Shown here: in pieces, positions 61,020 to 64,000 of the stretch
How positions within the stretch are numbered: the stretch's first letter is position 1
How the letters are laid out: every line of letters begins with the position of its first letter
From: JAKOWB01 sp038363005
GTDB lineage: Bacteria; Pseudomonadota; Alphaproteobacteria; Kiloniellales; JACOMY01
Assembly: GCA_038363005.1 (NCBI GenBank)
Contig: JBBQBI010000002.1
Location: 279,265 to 343,264, forward strand
Direction of reading: 5' to 3'
Length of the DNA: 64,000 bases
Program-made: the position numbers and the translations under genes
Notes under the pieces: generated by a model
Database searches by the model: none
Seen by the model: the letters and a program-made list of their open reading frames with translations, nothing else
What the model was told of the DNA's origin: nothing

Positions 61020-64000
61020 CTAGTTCTCGCTATCCGTTTGTGCCGGGAGCAAAACGCCCGCCTGCAGAAGCAACAAGGCTAGAAGGCTGGCCAGGGTTGT
61101 CCCTTGCGGGAGAGTCCTCATTGCGTCGGTCAACTTGTCGTTGGTGATCCAGACTTGCTCAACGGCAATGCCGCGCTTAGACGTGAGGATGGCATTTATC
61201 TTGCTGTTGATGATATCTACCACTTTATCGTGCGGTAGGTCCACCAAACGCGCATTGCGCTGTTCGATGCCAGGCAGCCGTGCTTCCACCATGGCCGCGT
61301 GCAAATTGGTCTGCCTGGGTGAAAGTTCGCCACCGGCGAACTTCGCATCTATCAGCTTGATGTCTGCGGCGCGATAGAAGGCGACCGCGCCCTCTCCGCC
61401 CACGACACCGACAAGTGGCTCGTCAACTCCTGCGATAGTGGGCACCGGTTCGGCACCGCGCCGTACGGCGACGATGTCGATACTGGCGCGGACCTCAACA
61501 TTCAGGGCTTGCCGAAAGGAGACTACTCTCGGGTCGGCGAAGGCGTCGAAACCTTCGGCCGCCAGGTGCTCCGCGGTAAAGGGGCGGATGAAGTCCTCAT
61601 TCAGCTTGCCCATGGCGTGAGACAGCGCGCCTCTGACACCCTGTTGTTCCTTGATGGTCAACGTCGCCCACCGCTCCTCGCCGACGAACCTGGCAATCTG
61701 GAATGAGGACTTGGAGCGACCCGAGATCTCTTCGAAGAACCTGTCCTGGTCGATCCGCGACAGGCGCTCCTTGACCTCCTGCTCGGTCATGTGACCGAGC
61801 AGGCTCGTTTCACCCTGGAAAGTCTTTGATGCCACCACCCCTGGCGCCACATCATCGATCCTGTTCGCCGTCATATCGAGGGCGTTGGTTTCCTTAGCCC
61901 CACCTCTCGCCAGCTTCGCGATCCGCTCGGCGGCGGCTTCTCCGGCGGTCTTGATGAAGCGCAGGCCCCGGGCGAGGCGCTCGATACCTCTCCTGGCCAA
62001 GGGGCCGATGCCCGGCACCGTGCCGATGACATCCAGCAGCGCGACGCCGCCGATGGTGGCGACCGCCGACCAGTCGCCGGCGTCGATCGCCCCCACCATC
62101 TCGACCGCGTCGACGCCCAGGTCGTAGAGGCCCTTGCCCGGCAGGAACTCCAGCGCCGTCTCGAAGGCCAGCTGTTCCAGGTCGACGTCGCTGTCCTGCT
62201 CGATCAGCACCTGCATCAGGTCGCGCGCGATCTCCGCCCGCTGCTCCGGATGGGCCAGCAGGGCGGCAGGAGCGTCGCGCAGCGCCTGGGCGGCGCCATG
62301 GTCACCCTCGATCAGGCTTTCATCCGGCAGCTCGCTGGTGCGTCCCTGGACGTCCGCCTCGTCGTACCGCGCCGCCAGCTGCGCCAGCTCCGCCGGCGGG
62401 AACTCGCCTGAGAGCAAACTCTCAATGTCGCCGAGGTACTGCTTGAGTTTGGTCTGGGGTAGATCGCCGAGGCCCTTGACCGGCAGCTCCAGCAGCCTGC
62501 GGCCCGCGCCGTCCAGCACCACCACCGTGCCCGGCGCGGCGGGCCGGAAGCGATAGCCGGTCGTCTCCTCCAGCGCCGCCAACTCGGCACGCGACGCGGC
62601 CCAGGTGGCGTCATAGGGCGCGCCGTCCCCGACGCGGCGGTACATCTCCTGCACGCCCGCGCGCGCGCTTTCCAACGGTCCGACCGGCGAGTGGTCGCCG
62701 GCCGAGGCGATGGTGTTGGCCCAGTCGGTCAGCTTGGCCGCGGTCGCCGGATCCTCGGCAAAGACATGGCCGATGCTCTTGAGCACGCGCTCCTTGGCGC
62801 GCGGGTTCTCCGGCAAGGCCAGGATCGACCCGAGCAGCCCTTCCAGCTGGTTCTGCCGCGCCGGGTCATAGGCTGCGTCGTGCCAAGTGCCGCCGCTGGC
62901 GTCGGGGAGACCCTGCGCTCTGCCAAGGCCCTGCGGGCTGACGAAGATTGGGCCGGCCGGGGCTTCTTCCTCGGTCGGCAGGTTGGCGCCCGCTTTGACC
63001 GGCAAGCCGTTGGCCAGTTGCGTCAGTTCCGAGCCGCCGCCGGTACTGTTGGCGCGCCCGGACGGCGTCGGATCGAAGACCGCTCCCGTCACCGCCCCGC
63101 CGGTCGGGTCGGCATCGCTGGCGCCCTGGCCGCTGTCAGCGATCTGGATCAGTCCTGGCGAGGTGGCAGGCGTCAGCGCCGTCCCGTCGCCCGCGGCCCA
63201 GGCCTTGGCAAGCCCCAGCGCGGCGATGTCGCGCTCGCCTGTCAGCTCGGCGGCGATGCCGTGCAGCGCCGTGGCGTCCCGCGGCGCCAGGCCGCGCCGC
63301 CGCAGCTCGGCCAGTGCCAGCGGTCGCAGCGCGTCGGGCAGTCCTGCGAGATGCGCGCGCGCGTAGCCCAGCAGCGCCATCGCTCGCTCGTGCGGCGGGG
63401 CCGCCTCGTCCGGCAGCGCGGCCCAGTCCGCCACGGCGGCATCGGACTCCCCGCGGTCCCAGACCTTGAGCTGCTTCTCCGGCACGCCGGCGCGGCGCTG
63501 CTCCTCCACCACCAGCCGGCGGTAGAGCCCGCCGCCGCCCGCCATGTCCTTCAGCCGCTGCAGGATCGGCTTGCGCTCGACCAGTGCCAGGATGGCGTCC
63601 TGCTTGCCCTGCCGGCCCGCGACCTCGGCTGCCGCCGCCGGGGCCAGACCCGGCAGTGCGCTGGTCAGCGCCGCGACCTGCGCTGGCGCCAGCGTCTGGC
63701 CGGCCAGCGCGCCCTCCAGCACACTGCCCAGTAGCGCCTCCTGCCGCGCCGCCTGCTGCTGGCGCTGCAATCCCTCCAGGTGCAGCAGCGTCTCGGGTTC
63801 GAGGTACGGCGCCTCCGGCTGTTCGCTGAGCGGCGCATCGCCCAGGCGGTCCAGCCGCCCTAGCAGCCGGTTCGCCGCCAGCTCCTCCTGCCAGCTCTGC
63901 TCCAACGGCCCGCGCTCGCCCGCCATCAGCCCGGCGCCGTGCAGCTGGTCGAGCTGACCCTTGGCCACCCCGAACAGCGCCGACAGCGGCGCGCCGATCC
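61020..64000 (-). CDS. Candidate polymorphic toxin with nuclease-like C-terminal tip, 5' end beyond window
   Basis: At least 992 residues; the frame is open to the right edge, where the reading ...GAPLSALFGVAKGQLDQL shows the gene continues upstream. The N-terminal ~650 residues are Ala/Leu/Gln-rich helices of no known family. A hydrophobic block with GDWSAVATIGGVALLDVIG and VPGIGPLA looks like the pre-toxin segment of contact-dependent or secreted toxins. The C-terminal ~240 residues form a separate tip with IKLIDAKFAGGELSPRQ, a D-x-K...Q pattern of PD-(D/E)XK nucleases. A small acidic gene follows by four bases. Secretion route unknown: no signal or delivery domain is visible in the part present. 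Confidence 0.65.
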   Translation of the reverse strand, partial: IGAPLSALFGVAKGQLDQLHGAGLMAGERGPLEQSWQEELAANRLLGRLDRLGDAPLSEQPEAPYLEPETLLHLEGLQRQQQAARQEALLGSVLEGALAGQTLAPAQVAALTSALPGLAPAAAAEVAGRQGKQDAILALVERKPILQRLKDMAGGGGLYRRLVVEEQRRAGVPEKQLKVWDRGESDAAVADWAALPDEAAPPHERAMALLGYARAHLAGLPDALRPLALAELRRRGLAPRDATALHGIAAELTGERDIAALGLAKAWAAGDGTALTPATSPGLIQIADSGQGASDADPTGGAVTGAVFDPTPSGRANSTGGGSELTQLANGLPVKAGANLPTEEEAPAGPIFVSPQGLGRAQGLPDASGGTWHDAAYDPARQNQLEGLLGSILALPENPRAKERVLKSIGHVFAEDPATAAKLTDWANTIASAGDHSPVGPLESARAGVQEMYRRVGDGAPYDATWAASRAELAALEETTGYRFRPAAPGTVVVLDGAGRRLLELPVKGLGDLPQTKLKQYLGDIESLLSGEFPPAELAQLAARYDEADVQGRTSELPDESLIEGDHGAAQALRDAPAALLAHPEQRAEIARDLMQVLIEQDSDVDLEQLAFETALEFLPGKGLYDLGVDAVEMVGAIDAGDWSAVATIGGVALLDVIGTVPGIGPLARRGIERLARGLRFIKTAGEAAAERIAKLARGGAKETNALDMTANRIDDVAPGVVASKTFQGETSLLGHMTEQEVKERLSRIDQDRFFEEISGRSKSSFQIARFVGEERWATLTIKEQQGVRGALSHAMGKLNEDFIRPFTAEHLAAEGFDAFADPRVVSFRQALNVEVRASIDIVAVRRGAEPVPTIAGVDEPLVGVVGGEGAVAFYRAADIKLIDAKFAGGELSPRQTNLHAAMVEARLPGIEQRNARLVDLPHDKVVDIINSKINAILTSKRGIAVEQVWITNDKLTDAMRTLPQGTTLASLLALLLLQAGVLLPAQTDSEN

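Overview
The window is about 64 kb of GC-rich bacterial chromosome from an alphaproteobacterium, most likely Rhodospirillales in the broad sense. The support is GapR (DUF2312), a DUF1244 protein, a HisZ-PurA pair, an rluD-rpoH pair, a long FtsZ ending in an alphaproteobacterial-type C-terminal peptide (DIPAFLRRQAN), and a complete mraZ-to-ftsZ division/cell-wall cluster. The genus cannot be fixed from the sequence alone. I saw no tRNA, 5S/16S/23S rRNA or CRISPR array.

Layout. 0-6.7 kb: two tandem DUF6311-type membrane proteins (one cut by the left edge), DUF1244, gapR, a GNAT acetyltransferase, and an overlapping run of EamA exporter, membrane protein, peptidoglycan amidase and acyltransferase. 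6.65-7.14 kb: RNase P RNA with a clear promoter and a hairpin terminator. 7.2-11.4 kb: a polyamine-type ABC importer, with the binding protein divergent from two permeases and an ATPase. 11.4-14.8 kb: threonine aldolase, a DUF6476-like protein whose start codon overlaps that of rluD head-to-head, then rpoH. 14.9-22.05 kb: an unfamiliar membrane protein, a small secreted protein, purA, hisZ, a PqiA-like protein and an SGNH/MBOAT O-acetylation pair.

22.05-28.76 kb is an accessory island. It holds a KstD-like flavoprotein, an SDR, an NTF2/SnoaL-fold protein, a complete TRAP transporter and a divergent GntR regulator with a perfect palindromic operator. Its left edge carries a broken copy of the 3' half of the BtuF-like gene that stands intact at its right edge. 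Import plus redox plus an NTF2-fold enzyme suggests catabolism of a hydroxylated, perhaps alicyclic or steroid-like, carboxylate; that is inference.

28.76-39.2 kb: a BtuF-like protein, an AstE/AspA-like hydrolase, a ClC transporter, a thioesterase, a BASS-type transporter, mlaA-mlaC, a cation diffusion facilitator with a divergent MerR regulator and a 19-bp-spacer promoter, a large inverted repeat, and ettA. 39.2-58.3 kb: the dcw cluster mraZ-rsmH-ftsL-ftsI-murE-murF-mraY-murD-ftsW-murG-murC-murB-ddl-ftsQ-ftsA-ftsZ. Most junctions are ATGA-type overlaps, so translation is probably coupled; together the genes make lipid II and build the divisome.

58.3-64 kb, directly after ftsZ: a probable polymorphic-toxin locus on the minus strand. 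It consists of a large protein (N-terminus beyond the window) with a pre-toxin hydrophobic segment and a candidate PD-(D/E)XK-like nuclease tip, a tightly linked acidic candidate immunity gene, an orphan second tip without a good start, an IS3-family element without target duplication, and a decayed copy of the toxin's middle region next to ftsZ. This locus and the island are the parts most worth follow-up.
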